64,000 bases of DNA from Eumeta japonica (GCA_005406025.1 BGZK01000015.1:1116001-1180000); one strand, 5' to 3'; shown: positions 51,501-63,597, counted from the first letter of the stretch. The notes: generated by a model not told the origin, from the sequence alone. Translations and numbers: made by a program.

Positions 51501-54500
51501 GTCCAGCTATTTTGTAACTGAAATTGCAACAGCTTTGCAACTTTGCAACTGCAATTGCAGACGATCACAATGTCTACGAACCGACGTTACGCGTGTTCTA
51601 TGCCGGATATCTGATTTACTCAACACGGAACCATAAGCTCGGAATTTCAAAATTAAAGTTAAACTTTAATCTTTAAATGAAACAAGCCTTACGGTATCCT
51701 TGTCATTACATTGAGAAAATGTGTTTCAACGTTGCCATTCTGAGATGCTTAAAAACTTGTCAAAAATTGTACTTAAAATGAAAATATTTCTTTTTATAAT
51801 TACACTAGCTGACCCGCCCGCTTCGCTGGGTAATTTTTATTGTGAATAAAATGGCGAAGGATTTACGGAATTCGAAAAAAGAGTAGCCTAGAACCATCTG
51901 CAAATCATTTCACATCGAATAGTCCCAGTCCCATGTCTATACGTTTAGTAGTTTTTACGTAATTGGCAAACAAAGACAACCTATTTTCATTATATGTGTA
52001 TAAATTAGTTAAAAAGAAAGTTAAGGCTGTTCAGAGGGTGATCTTATAATGTAACTCGCTAACGAGCTGATGTGCGGTGGAGAAAGAGAATGCATTTTGG
52101 TCATTAGTTATTACATATCTAAAGCTTTGCATTGTATTTGATAAGCTTCTTTTGTTAAGCTTTTATTTTATTGGCCCTGAAACATTAAGTAGATGAATAA
52201 ACAGATTTTGTAAAATAAACTACGATTTTAATGCTCCATTTAATCAGAAACCATGCCATAGAATTCGAATATGAACCATTAGGTTCATATTATGATTCAA
52301 TGCCCATGGTGCTGGTATCCCTCAAGGCCATTTTTCTCCTTTTTTCTCAATTTTGTAAATAAGTAAAATATTGAAAAATAGTATCTTTCATTGTTATGCG
52401 ATGGCAACAAACAAAACTTTGTTTTTACGTTAGCTCTGAAAACACACTAAATAGTACTATGACAAACTTCACGTTAATGTTAATAATGTGTCTGAAATCA
52501 AAATATCTATGGAAGATTAAATTCGTCGGGGGCAAGGAGTGAGAACTATTTCTGAAATGAATTAACGAAAACGACATTTCGTTAATGTTAAAGTTGTAGA
52601 TCTATGGGAGATACAGGCTGTAGGTATATGGTAGAATTCTGATCGTTATAATGAAAAATTGCTGTATAGTATCTCTCAGTCAAACACTCGGTCTTCTAAT
52701 CAATATCAATCGTATCAATAAATAAGTAAGCTAGCTTGCTTTGGTTTGAGATGTACTATAATTATCTCTAATGAACAATTCGTTGTCCTTGTCCTTAATT
52801 TTAGCAATATTAGAACTTAAAGCGTGTATCTTGAATGATAATTATGACACAACTGTAGGTTTATGGCATCCTAATGAATTAGAATAAAAGCGTTCACTTG
52901 GATTTTCTATAGCAAAATGTCTAGTGCATTCTTTCATTTACAACTTAAGATCGCATCTTCCTTTATACTCATATATTTTGTAACTTAATAATTCAGTTTT
53001 GTGCTAGAAGACAACGAGTAAAATGCTTCCAACATTTTCGGTTGTCTTGTGATCGAGTACTAGTTCTGGCAACTCGTCATTGTTCACTACTCAGAGAATT
53101 AGTAGTCAGATGTAAGGGTGGGTTGTTGAAATTATTTTTCTTCTCTCCTCTTCAAAAAAAAAAGACCGTTTTAAGTGCTCACATTCGCATTATGAATATC
53201 AAAAGATTAAAAGATTTTATTAGTTTTTGTAACTACATATAAATACAATTTTTATAAAAACATATTTCACATTTGTACATCACGATATGGTAATATAAAA
53301 ATTGACTTGCACCTCAATTCATGAACTATACTAGCCTAACGTTATCCATAACATTGTTTTGATAACACATGTATCGCAATTCATTGCAACAATTAATTTA
53401 GCAGTTGTATTTGTCTAATGTTTCAGACTTTCGTAGTGAGCGGCGCGGCTCTGAACATAGCGGGACACGGCTGCGCCCACGGCTACCCGGCAGTACTCTT
53501 TGCCCAACTAGGCCATAACAGTACTAACTCCATTCTCAATGAGCACGACATATCATGGATAAGTGAGTCAAAAATTCAAAAATAGAGAAATAAAACATTT
53601 TTTTTATGAAACCTATCAAAAAACTTATTGAAATAATAAAATTACTTAAGTTCTATATTTTATTTGTTGCAGAAATGTGATTTTATTTCAATTATTTTTT
53701 AAAGTCTTTGACGACCATGCAATATTTTTAACTTTGAAACGTTTATATAACTTAAACATAAGACAATGTATCTTATTAACAATAATTTATTATTTTTCAG
53801 CCGCAATATCGTCCATAACGACGTTTCCCGTCATTTTCCTGACACCGCCTCTCATCTCGCTTTATGGCAAACGCAAGACTCACATGATTTCAACAATACC
53901 AGCCATCTTGGGATGGATGATGTTCGCTTTCACTGCATCTTTACCATTGTTTTTAGCAGCTAGACTGATGCATGGATTATCATTCGGTATAAGGTTACCT
54001 TTGTCACCTGCATTAGTAGCCGAATATACTGATCCTAAATATAGAGGAGCATTTATAGGTTCGTTCGCAGCCTGCCTGGGCCTCGGAATGTTTCTTTCGC
54101 ATTTGTGGGGAACACTACTCAATTATAAAATTACTTCTCTAGCCTGTGTCATTTTCCCTCTGATATCTTTAATTATAATATATTTTTCACCCGAATCCCC
54201 TAGTTGGTTGATCACAAAAGGCGAATATGATAAGGCTAGTGAATCATTTAGATGGTTGAGAGGTACCGATGCAGAAAATGAAAAAGAGTTGACCATAATG
54301 ATAAACTTACAAAAAGAAAGTTCGGGAAGAAATTCCGAAGAGCGAAACGAAACCACCAATAACAAAATATTTAGTTGGAAAAATATTAACGTCATTATTT
54401 TTAGTTTGAAAGTATTTAAAAAAAGAGAGCTTCTGAAACCTACCTTAGTAGCCATGCACATGCTGGTAATTTTCGAGTATTGTGGAAACCATTTTATACC

Positions 54501-55110
54501 CGCTTATGGTCATATGATTTTGATGAAAGTTTTAGGTAAAAAACATGTTAATGATGTAAATTGGCATTTAACGACTTTGGGTATTCTCAGAATGATATGC
54601 GCGGTCGCAGCCATATTCTTTTTAAGATTTTTTAGAAGACGAACTATTTTATTCTCCAGCGGTTTCTTAACAGTCGCCTCCATGATCTCGATATCTTCTT
54701 TTATATATGTTAGGAAATCGTACAGTGAAATGTGGTCATCAGTTGAAGATACTTTGCCGATGTGTCTCATGACGACTTACGTTTTGTCGTTTTGCCTCGG
54801 ACTGGCTCCCATTAATTGGGTTATCTGTGGTGAAATATTTCCAACAGCGCATAGAAACGTGGGTACGACCATGTCTATGGCGTTTGTTTCGATTATTTTC
54901 ATGGTCTGCATGAAAACGACGCCACACCTATTTGTAGCTATCGGAGTTGAAGGTACTTTCATGTGTTATGGCCTAATTTTAACAGTGTGTTTGTTAGTTA
55001 TGTATAAAATGTTACCAGAGACTAAAAATAGGGCACTGCATGAGATCGAGAGCAGTTTTTTAAATCGAGTTAAGTCGAAAGAAACTGATAAAGGTATAGC
55101 AATGCACTAA
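48532..55110 (+). CDS. Gene C: Tret1-like MFS sugar transporter, three coding exons
   Basis: CDS joins 48532-48552, 53427-53562 and 53801-55110, giving 488 aa. Same family and exon phases as A. Motifs present: EYTDPKYRG, PESPSWL, APINWVICGEIFP and LPETKNRALHEIE. Odd point: the loop 2-3 motif reads LYGKRKT where A and B have RYGKQKT, so the usual Arg of this MFS gating motif is Leu. Intron 2 is only 238 nt against about 4.2 kb in A and B. The reading frame of the last exon is open back into that intron to 53677, but splicing to the acceptor at 53800 is required by homology. The tail is shorter than in A. AATAAA at 55162-55167, 52 nt past the stop. No frame damage. Substrate unknown. Confidence 0.9.
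49880..50700 (-). mobile_element. Decayed RTE-like LINE 3' region in intron 1 of gene C
   Basis: Minus-strand fragments: a part matching the region after the reverse transcriptase domain (variant of the 5294-5575 fragment, cgacccttgccgac at about 50363), and RMNRREAKIYTKIK (about 50060) resembling the NVEEAK...K C-terminal block. Frames are broken throughout. Confidence 0.55.
50830..51460. mobile_element. Pogo/Tigger-like MITE with rearranged right end
   Basis: Left terminus CAGTGGAATCTCAATAACTC (50830 on) directly follows TA. The interior is full of taactcgaa/aagtcgaaa words. The right side ends CCACTG (51455-51460) followed by TA. CAGT termini and TA target duplication fit the pogo group of Tc1/mariner. 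The right inverted repeat is interrupted after ttcgagttattga (51347-51359) by hairpin sequence. 631 bp, no transposase frame. In intron 1 of gene C. Confidence 0.75.
51340..51437. repeat. Two adjacent perfect hairpins with identical AATC loops
   Basis: Hairpin 1 has arms 51340-51359 and 51364-51383 (20 bp, exact). Hairpin 2 has arms 51400-51416 and 51421-51437 (17 bp, exact). Both loops are AATC. Hairpin 1 is an inverted copy of the MITE right end. Confidence 0.95.
51805..52012 (+). repeat. Interspersed repeat (actagctgacccgcc family)
   Basis: Begins actagctgacccgcccgctt and contains gaaaaaagagtagcctagaa and ttagtagtttttacgtaatt, phrases common in lepidopteran LINE/SINE 3' regions as I remember them. 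Confidence 0.5.
52285..52440 (+). mobile_element. Small reverse transcriptase fragment
   Basis: ggtgctggtatccctcaagg reads GAGIPQG, the conserved block before the catalytic site, and about 70 nt on, ttcattgttatgcgatggca reads HCYAMA, close to the HCYADD block with the catalytic pair lost. Too short for family assignment. Confidence 0.5.
53427..53562 (+). CDS. Gene C second coding exon
   Basis: Acceptor tgtttcag, 136 nt, donor ATAA|GTGAGT. Reads TFVVSGAALNIAGHGCAHGY and ends EHDISWI; the split codon becomes Thr (A+CC), where A and B have Ala. Confidence 0.9.
53801..55110 (+). CDS. Gene C last coding exon
   Basis: Acceptor tatttttcag, then CC completing the split codon and AISSITTFPVIFLTPPLISL onward, uninterrupted to TAA at 55108-55110. 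Carries helices 2 to 12 and all conserved motifs. Confidence 0.92.
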
Positions 55111-55161
55111 ACAGATGATCGCGAGAATGTTAATAATATTTAAAGGTTCTAATCTGTTTAT

Positions 55162-55167
55162 AATAAA
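55162..55167 (+). promoter_or_regulatory. Candidate poly(A) signal of gene C
   Basis: AATAAA 52 nt after the gene C stop codon. Confidence 0.5.
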
Positions 55168-55169
55168 CA

Positions 55170-58100
55170 ATTATTTAATTGAAAATTATTTGAATTACTG
55201 TTTCTTGCAAAATAATAATTTAAACGATGTTGGTCTGTAGATTTTAAGACATGTAAATGCCATTAAATACAATAGTAAAGGAAGCAATTTAAAAAATTAA
55301 TTCCTTAAAATGTTTTTGAATTTTGAATAAATTTGGAATTTTATTATTATAGATATGGTTTAACATGTGATTCATGTCTTTTCTTTTATTTTCGAAAAAA
55401 TGTTGATTGCTTATGCTCATGATTTGTAAGAAATTTATTCAACGTTCTGTAATTTGATTCTTTCAATGTATATTGAGATAAATTAACTTATTTGCATTTA
55501 TTTTCAATATTTTGGGTTCTGATTGCGTTGCGATAAAAAGCTATTAATTATGTATTAATCATACCAAATTAATCAGAAAAACGATGCTATGCATGGACGG
55601 CCTATAATAGATGTGTGAGAATGTTTTTTTGGCCAACCGAAAGTATACTTATCGCGGTAAGTATGTGGTTCTTCCGAAATTATCCTTGTAACGTTGTACA
55701 TAGTGTACATACTTTATTTATTTAATTATTACATCCGTTTATAATTATTATTTATCACTAGTTTCTTGTGTTCCTCATAATCATCTACAAACCTTCTCTG
55801 TACGCAAGAAATCCAACCATTTTATAAAAGTTTTGAATGTTTTCTTTTTTAATGCACTTTGCTCATAACACGAACCTCAGAAAAAGAAATAAAAGATGAT
55901 GAGGTAGAAAAAGATGAAGTCAGGAAGTCTAATTTCCGATCCAAGAAAAATATGGACAAACATCCTTTATAAATTAATCTTTTGAGTGCACCTTCTTAGA
56001 TGGATCTCTTCCTTTGCAACACCATTAGCTGAACGAGTCGTCGAATAAGGTGAAGACATTGAAGTTGCTGCCTATTAGTGGGGCTGAACCATGTCAAAGG
56101 GAGGAAAGAGCCCCGCTTCTCTTTTGCTGTGCCACCTAAGCCTTTTGACAAGCCGGTCACACCGATCAGAGGAAGTTGTATTGATAGCTCGTCTTTAATA
56201 ATTGATGGATGGATGGATTGTCATTCTCCCATATGTTATTATTACTAAGACCTATATTCCTGTGTGGACACTACATGTAGATCTTTTAGTTATATTACAT
56301 TTATTTACTTTATATAAAAGATACGCTATAATTGATTCGATGTACCATCCACCATCACACCTATTCCACGTTTTCGCTCATCAGGTTAACTGCATTTGTC
56401 CCTACGGCCTAATTCATTTGTTTAACTGTTTCGAAAATATAATTTATATCACTTTCTTTGTTTTCTTTCTCTATTGGCAGACCCTCGTGATCTAATTGTT
56501 CCGGTATCATGTCATGCCTATAAAAAAATATTATTTAAAACCAATTTATATATCTCATACCTACAAAAATTATTATTATAAATCAATTCACATACATAAT
56601 TAGTAAGGCAGTGCTTCATAAGGGACTTGAGCCTGGAACAATAAATATAATAAACGGGGGTATTGATATAAACCTTCTTATGACCAATCTTATGCAATCC
56701 CGAGAAGCAATATGGAAGCGAGATATGTATTATTTTCTATGCCGAAATAGTATAACTCTCTTGCTCTTTCCAGCCGGAAGATAGAACGTGCATTTAAATG
56801 TGCTTTACTAATATGAACTATAGGAGGCTAGTTCCAAATCCTATGTGTATTTGACGCAGTAACGCTGCTAGTATAATGGAGATTTTTCAGACCAGACGTG
56901 TAACGGTGTATTTCGTAATGTAAATTAAACTTTTTTATTCTATTCTTTAATTAATTTATTTACCTTTTAGCTAAGGATTTTCATTATTATTGTTTTTTGT
57001 TGCCTATTGAATACAATAATTTTCAAGTAAATCTTTGTTAATTTACTACTCAATCTTAGCGTACAGTATTTAATTATATTTTAAACTTATATTGCAATTC
57101 TTAGTTCATTAAAATGTTGTCAGTTCATTTGTACAGTTTTAGTTCTATCAATTAATTTTGGATCACAACCTAATACTTGATTGAGTTGGAATTTTGCCCC
57201 CACGTACTGTGCAATATAATGCATTTTTATTGGTCGGATTTAAAACCACAACTAAGGTTGTTTTCCGACAAGTCAGTCCTGACTTGTAAATTTTTATATA
57301 CTCAAACACAACTGTAATCACTTGATGCTATCAGAACAAGTCTTTTAGCAATATTATAAGCAAAGTTTTAAAAAGTTAGTAGCATTACCTTAAATTTTGT
57401 TATAAAGTTTAATTTTAAAAACGAATTAACAATGACTAGATTCTCCAATCAACATAATTCACTTGTCAGGGAACCTTTTTAAATTCATTAATTAATCAAT
57501 ATGTTCAATAAAATACATAAGAAGATCTAGCGATGTGAAGTGATCCTTACTAGGTATTCTACAAGGTTACACATTAAACGTTGATAAGCCTCTAAAAATC
57601 ATTATTAATTTTATCCGTCTGGTGCTCCTCAGTCAGTCAGTATCTTCAATTGGTCAGTAGTTTGAGCGATAAACCATTGCGGGTTTATTGCAGCTTCATA
57701 AATCTCGTCCTTGTACGCGTGCTAGCTCTCTCTATTTCCGCTAACTTATATCGGCAAGCCTGCTTGTATTTATCGATTACCATCCAAACTGACATCGAGG
57801 ATGCTCTTGAGATTCAATCTCAAAGGTCCATCGATCTTGACAGACTGAGGGGGAAAGAATCAAGTGGTGCAGGACAAGCGCGAATGAAATATGTCAGTTC
57901 TAAGTAGTTGAGGAACGCAAATGTAATATGGTCGAAGTGGTATTTGATGGAAGCTCAAGAAGGCTCTCAAAGAAATATGAAAGTAAAAATTTTCTCGATT
58001 TCAAGGTCTCTGGGATGGCATCAAGGGTTTGTAAGTCAAAAAGATTAAAAGGCACATTGAGATTTAGCTTTCTAAGATCATACACGGATAAAAAATATAG

Positions 58101-58390
58101 CAAAACATGTAGCGATCTCCACAGCCGTTAAGAAGGTTTTGACACTCATAATGTGCAGACGGATGCATCGCTGTTGTTCATTGATGATTGTTTACTCTGA
58201 TCGTAATAATACCGCTTATCATCTAATTTACAAAATAGAAATGTATTGCTTCTTAAATATCTTGCTCATCATCGGACATTTTGTGGTTTACTTATCGTAG
58301 CTTTGAATATGATGTATAAGTATATTTCAAAAGTGCTATTCATGTACAACAGTAAATGTAAATAGAAGCAGGGAGCTTGATGATATCTAT
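55170..58390. other. Intergenic between genes C and D, no gene assigned
   Basis: AT-rich. A GC-richer patch at 55980-56200 and a patch at 57640-58135 have short frames (57650-57907, 57928-58131) that I cannot place in any family. Confidence 0.35.
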
Positions 58391-58399
58391 TTTGCTGTG

Positions 58400-59160
58400 A
58401 TGTTTTTGTTTCGTCATGTTTGTCCGTCTGTCCGTATGTCATATGCAAATTATATAAAATTACAAAACGTATATTGATGAAATTTGTTGTGTGGGGAATT
58501 GTATAGTCGCTACTTAGTTTGGTAGTTAAATATTTGTAGCTGGAGGAGTCATACATGTAAAGTTCAGCAATTTTTTCATTTTCACATTTAATGTGTTTAA
58601 TAGAAAAAAGTTTTTTTTTATCAAACACAGATGTTTCTTCGTTTCGCATTGTTGAAAGACGTTTCGCACATCTTTCAACAGTTCTTCTAAAAATAATTTA
58701 AGGTTTCAAAGTAATTTTTTGATTAATTGAACAATTTCGGCAATAATCGCTCCGAAAGTAGCAAAAATTGTGTTGTATACTCTACCCTTTATTTTCTATA
58801 CTTTAAGTCCAAAAAATATGAAAAAAATAAAGAAGGTAACGCTTAATAAATACTTTCAACGAAAATTAATTAAAACATGATCGAATGTACTGTGTTACGG
58901 TTATTGCCGAAAAATTGCGCTTTTCAACAAAAAGATGTAAGTGCCATGAGGGTACCCTATTTTGCTGATGCAATTTAGTTTACACTAGTTTAATAGTAAT
59001 AGTTGACGTACCCACTTGTTTTTCTAGTTATAGGCGTTTAAAGTGCTTATAACTGTTCTTTGCTGGAAGCATAGAAAAAGTGTAACAACGTAATTTTTCC
59101 ATCTGTATTATATTTCTTTGGTATTTAATTCGGAAACCTTATAATGAGCATGGTCCGACA
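58400..59160 (+). repeat. Dispersed ~700-bp repeat, copy 3
   Basis: Forward copy of the element at 403-1092: tccgtctgtccgtatgt, tagtttggtagttaaata, aacgcttaataaatactttc, aagtgccatgagg and the ggtccgacatgg end, in the same order. Confidence 0.7.
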
Positions 59161-59639
59161 TGGTGGACAGTTTTCTTTTAGAAATTTTACCGTAATCACT
59201 GCAGTAGTTATCTTAAATAACATTAGACAGGGTTGATTACAAAATTATATTTATTTAAATTCATAATCACATACAAGTATATTATCTGACGTGACATTGG
59301 CGGCGCCACTAAAACCGCCAGGCAATTGAATCAAATCATTGTAATACCGGCAGGCGTTTGCAGATGTCCTACTATAAATTGCTTTGTTTTTTCTTCAATT
59401 AATGCTTGAACATAATAATTTTCTTCATTCCCCGTCATTTACTTTACAAGCTTATAATAGTATTTGAGCCTTATGAGGCATGTACTTTTTGATTTTCCAA
59501 ATATTTTCGTATGTGTACATACGTAAGATCGACAAAATAAATTAAATTTACATTTTTTATAAAACACAACTTTCCTTCATAATGTTGTCGTTGATATATT
59601 ATTATTAATGCCGGATGCCTGATAATAGTCTAGTTTGGG

Positions 59640-59885
59640 GGCCCACCTAAGATTTCGTCGCCGCTGCGTCTCAGGTGTCCAGGCATCGGGCCGCGATCGT
59701 CTGGTGGCACCTTTGTGTTTTGTATGTTCACTCACGCAAATATGCTGTCTGTATAAAACCGCACCGGCCCGCGCAATTTGGTTTGCACTCGTCCACGAAT
59801 AAACACAAGACCTCCGATGATAATCGGGCAGCGAGCCTGTCTGACGTCTCTCGCGTATGTTCTTCCCACCCCCGCGTCTATCAAT
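59640..59885 (+). other. CpG-rich patch with TATAAAA then AATAAA; candidate solo LTR
   Basis: A CpG-rich island in AT-rich DNA. TATAAAACCGCACC at 59753 on is followed about 45 nt later by AATAAA (59798). This order is usual in an LTR (promoter, then poly(A) signal). I could not fix TG...CA ends or a target duplication. An isolated promoter is the alternative, but no + strand gene follows. Confidence 0.35.
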
Positions 59886-60850
59886 TATCTTTTGTCTATG
59901 GGAGCCAAACTATAATATTATAAGAGGTGAAATGATGTAAACAACTATGCATTCCGGTATGTTACCATGTTTCTGTGTCTGCACTGATCTTACATTGTAA
60001 ATCAATGCAATGTGATAACCATACAAAAGATATGAAAATGATATAATACACATTATTTGGTAATTAACGGAAGGGGATGAGAAATTCATGACGTAGAGTT
60101 CTGAACTACTATGATCTTTAGACATATTGTACAATACATTTTTTAATAAAATGTAATTTTTTTTTGATATGTATCTTTATTTTATATACTCAGATAGGTA
60201 ATTATTTTACAGAGAATATAGTGGACACCACCAGACTTTAATTATATCGAACATATTCAAACAACTAAAAGATACAATATACAAAAAAAAAAAAGCCGTA
60301 GGATTTGAAACATAAATAGATGATGAACAAGGTAAAGAAAATACTAGACGAAGAACATTTCTTTGATAAATGATTTTGTAGATAATTATTCTCCGCTTAG
60401 AATATTTTCTTTTCGATACATATGATTTGAGGATACCCACTACTATGACCAGTCAAATCAAAACACGCACATATTGCAGGTTTCTAGATTCGCAAACGAA
60501 TCACTTTAACGGCTTTTGTTCTTCTTATTGTACTGTATAATACTGTCTATTTTCTTATGATATTATATTTAATTCCTTAAAAAAAATGTTTTGATCGTTC
60601 TATTGATTTATATTTGATCAGTCTATCGATACTTAAATAATTATTCAATGATACTCTATTTAAGTTTAATACTTAAGTTGTATTTTGTAACAGCCGGATA
60701 TTCACGAATTTATTAGTCTTATTTTGATCTTTTAAATTTACATATTTTAAAGATTAAAATAATGATCATTATACTCCACTTTTAAACGTATGACACAATT
60801 TTTTCTTTGTGTACTTAGAAAAAGAAGAATAAATATAAATTTAAGCAATA

Positions 60851-60856
60851 TTTATT
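60851..60856 (-). promoter_or_regulatory. Candidate poly(A) signal of gene D
   Basis: AATAAA on the minus strand about 100 nt after the gene D stop codon. Confidence 0.5.
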
Positions 60857-60953
60857 TATAGGATAAAGATAATAGGTAATTTCGATTCTGCACCTTTCCC
60901 TTGTTAATTTTTTTTTTAATATTACCATTTGTTTCAAAGTGATTTAGGTACTC

Positions 60954-62245
60954 TTAAATTTTATTTTCCATTGTTAGTGGTTTTTCAAGATCATGTAGCA
61001 ATTGCGAGTTATATTTGCCAACAGTAAAATACGTTTCTATTTCTTGTAGCGTTTTATCTTTCGTTTCAGGTAAATTAAAATACAAATACAATAAGGAACC
61101 GATCATTATTGTAGCAAAAATGGTGAAAGTCCCATGAACCTCGATAGCTTCTATCAACATTGGTGTCATTTTTAAAGCAATCATCAGAGCTGTAGCATAG
61201 AATATTCCACTCATTACAACTCCTATAGATCGGTGTTTTAATGGAAATATCTCCCCCAACAACGTCAAAATGATAGGCGAAGTGCCTAAATTCAAAAAGA
61301 AAAAATATAATATAAATAATGACAAAGGGATCCACGTATTGTTGTCGGAAATAATATCTTTGGATTTCAAAAAAAGATAGAGACACATTGTAAGGAGTAA
61401 CACACTACATATGCTACCGGTGCTGAAGAGTAGAGTGCGGCGTTTGAACATGTGAACCACCACGCAGGCCAGTACGCTCGTCGCAAAGATGACCAGGTCT
61501 AACCCCACGACGTAATAAAGGGTCGATTGACCACCGGCCAACGCCGTCACGATTCTGATTCCGTAGGTGGGAAAGACATGTCTGCCGCATGCTTCCAAAA
61601 TAATGAATACATTCGCCATTATCCACATCGGTTTGAGAAAATCTCGATGTGTGAATCTCATGAAGAACTTCTTCGTTTTTTGTGGCAAAGATTTTGGACC
61701 CACTTCCGATATTTTGCCCGTTCGTCGATCCATTTCCGCTTGCATCAAAGCGTGCAGTTCTTTTTGAGCGTTCGGATCTACGCCTCGAAGCCAGTCGAAA
61801 TTCTTTTTACAGCGTTCATAGTGTCCGCGACGCGCTAGCCAGGCCGGACTCTCCGGCCACGTGAGATTGATAAGCAGCGACGACACCGGCAGCAGTAGTC
61901 CCATCAAAGCTATCGTACGCCAGTCGAAAAACAGTCCCAACGAATGAGCGTATCCTGCCCCGAACACGATCGAAGACGTTTTGGCGTTCAACAGTACGCC
62001 TCTTATTTTGGGACTTGTGAATTCCGCAATGATGATAGCGCTCACGATTACAGTCCCTCCGTTTGAGATTCCAAATATTAATCTGGCGGCAACTAAAGTC
62101 GCTAAATTGTGGGCAAAATAAAATGTCGTGCCAGCCAATATGTTTGATATGACGAGGGAAAGGTGAGCTATCTTCCTTCCATAGCGCTCCATCAGCGGCG
62201 CGACCAACACGAAGGACAGCAACGTTGTGATGGCGATCGATGATG
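60954..62245 (-). CDS. Gene D last exon
   Basis: Begins after gtgtttcag with CA completing a split codon, then SSIAITTLLSFVLVAPLMER, and runs uninterrupted to TAA (60956-60954). It contains the MFS core with PESPAWL and PETKDKT. Confidence 0.9.
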
Positions 62246-62982
62246 CTGAAACACGTTTAAAAAGCGATCGACATTAATAAATATTTCAATATTTTCAGAG
62301 ATCATCGAACCTGTTCAAAAGAGACGGATAACTTTTAGATCACTACAAATCAGATTTATACAGAAGATTCAATTTTGAGGCGCGCTAGTCCCTCAGTAAT
62401 ATCACTCAAGTTATTCAAATGAAGCCAACGTAAATAAAACTAGAATAATCGTGCAATTTATCTTTTAAAAATTATACAATAATTGTATAATAATTTTTTC
62501 GGAACACATATCGAATTCATATGTTAGTTAAAATTTCATTAGGCACGTTCCAACGGACAAAATGTTAACAAAAATCGAAGAAGTCCTCAAAATTTTTACA
62601 GACCCCAAAAAGGTTAAATGTGCAACAAATTACGAAATACGCATTTTCGAGTTGCAACCGACAAGTATGTGGTGGTTATTGCAAAAGCAACTGGCTTTAA
62701 AGCCGTATACTCTTTAGAAAAGCTTCTACAATCTAATGATAGTTCACGACACAATCATGTATCGAATATGAAGGAACGCATAAATAAATTTAAAACATAT
62801 AATGCGTTTTCGATGACACTGAAAATAGTGACTTTTTAAAACTTACTGATCCATGATTCTGCTGCCAAGGTAAGGGGTATAGGAGAATCTGTAGCTCGAA
62901 GATCCCGGAAGAGAACTGTTGGGTAACCCAGATGGAAGCCACAAGCAGCAATATTCAGCAACGCCCCAAATACGGTCCATAT
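60954..62982 (-). CDS. Gene D: diverged Tret1-like sugar transporter, 5' end not found
   Basis: Minus-strand MFS sugar porter. Exon 62982-62847 (136 nt, from IWTVFGALLNIAACGFHLGY to ESWI) is joined over a 601-nt intron (donor GTAAGT, acceptor gtgtttcag) to exon 62245-60954. This gives 475 aa without the first coding exon, which I expect upstream (above 62985, possibly outside the window). Motifs: ERYGRK, AEFTSPKIRG, PESPAWLARRG, LTLLGEIFP and LPETKDKTLQEIE. It is clearly more distant from A, B and C than they are from each other, yet keeps the exon length and the phase-1 junction. It is convergent with gene C, about 5.8 kb apart. On this strand AATAAA lies at 60856-60851, about 100 nt past the stop. 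Intact as far as seen; substrate unknown. Confidence 0.88.
62847..62982 (-). CDS. Gene D penultimate exon
   Basis: On the minus strand: acceptor ctttgcacag, 136 nt, donor ATCA|GTAAGT, phase 1. Same length as the second exons of A and C and homologous in the GALLNIA..G...GYP..LF region. The upstream intron starts at 62983. Confidence 0.82.
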
Positions 62983-63199
62983 CTGTGCAAAGTCAAAGTT
63001 TCTGTCAATCACAATTATTGTTTTGTGTTGGCAACAGTATAAATTAACAGATCCAACACTGAGTATTAAAATATATGTCTTAAAACCACTTATAAAACCA
63101 CTTCAACAATCAGTATATAGTGTAATATGCTCGTGTATGTGACGTTCCCTCGAGAAATGTCAGTCTGCATTAAAAAGCGCTTTCTTATTTATTTATATA

Positions 63200-63310
63200 T
63201 AGCAGTTCTTAGGGGCAAACGAGCATGCCAGCCACCAGAGTAACTGGTCATCGCCACCCATGGAAACTCGGGACCTCAAAGGAATCAACAGTGTATTGCA
63301 AGCTTCTTGA
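63200..63310. repeat. Interspersed repeat fragment
   Basis: ggggcaaacgagcatgccag, ccaccagagtaactgg and atcgccacccatggaaac are phrases of a very common lepidopteran interspersed repeat as I recall it. Only one copy is in the window. Confidence 0.4.
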
Positions 63311-63597
63311 GTAAGATTAGGAAAAGGGGAGGTCACCGAAATTTTTACTCATTGAACGAAACGTAACAATTAAAGCTGTTACTTCGAATTTATGTTTACA
63401 CCGTTCCGCATTATTCTAATTAACATTTTAGTGACTGGACCATAAATCCTCCACGCTAGCATAGTACGGTTTGGGGGTTACTACCATATTCGGTATAGTT
63501 ACAGCATGAAATTTTTCCGCCGTGAAGTGAGTCACGGAAAGCGGGGTTTTCGCGTTAAATAGAGACGTGGGAGACACGAAAGAGGAGTCGAGTAACA

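Noticed and set aside
53677..53800. Possible upstream start of gene C's large exon (ATT-initiated frame)
   Set aside because: Homology to A and B begins at the acceptor at 53800, and the exon at 53427-53562 supplies the N-terminus; the upstream part is intron that happens to be open.
57650..58131. Two adjacent short frames
   Set aside because: They look somewhat protein-like but match no family I know and have no start or splice support; not called as genes.
61527..61864. Plus-strand frames within gene D
   Set aside because: Shadow frames opposite a clearly conserved transporter exon.
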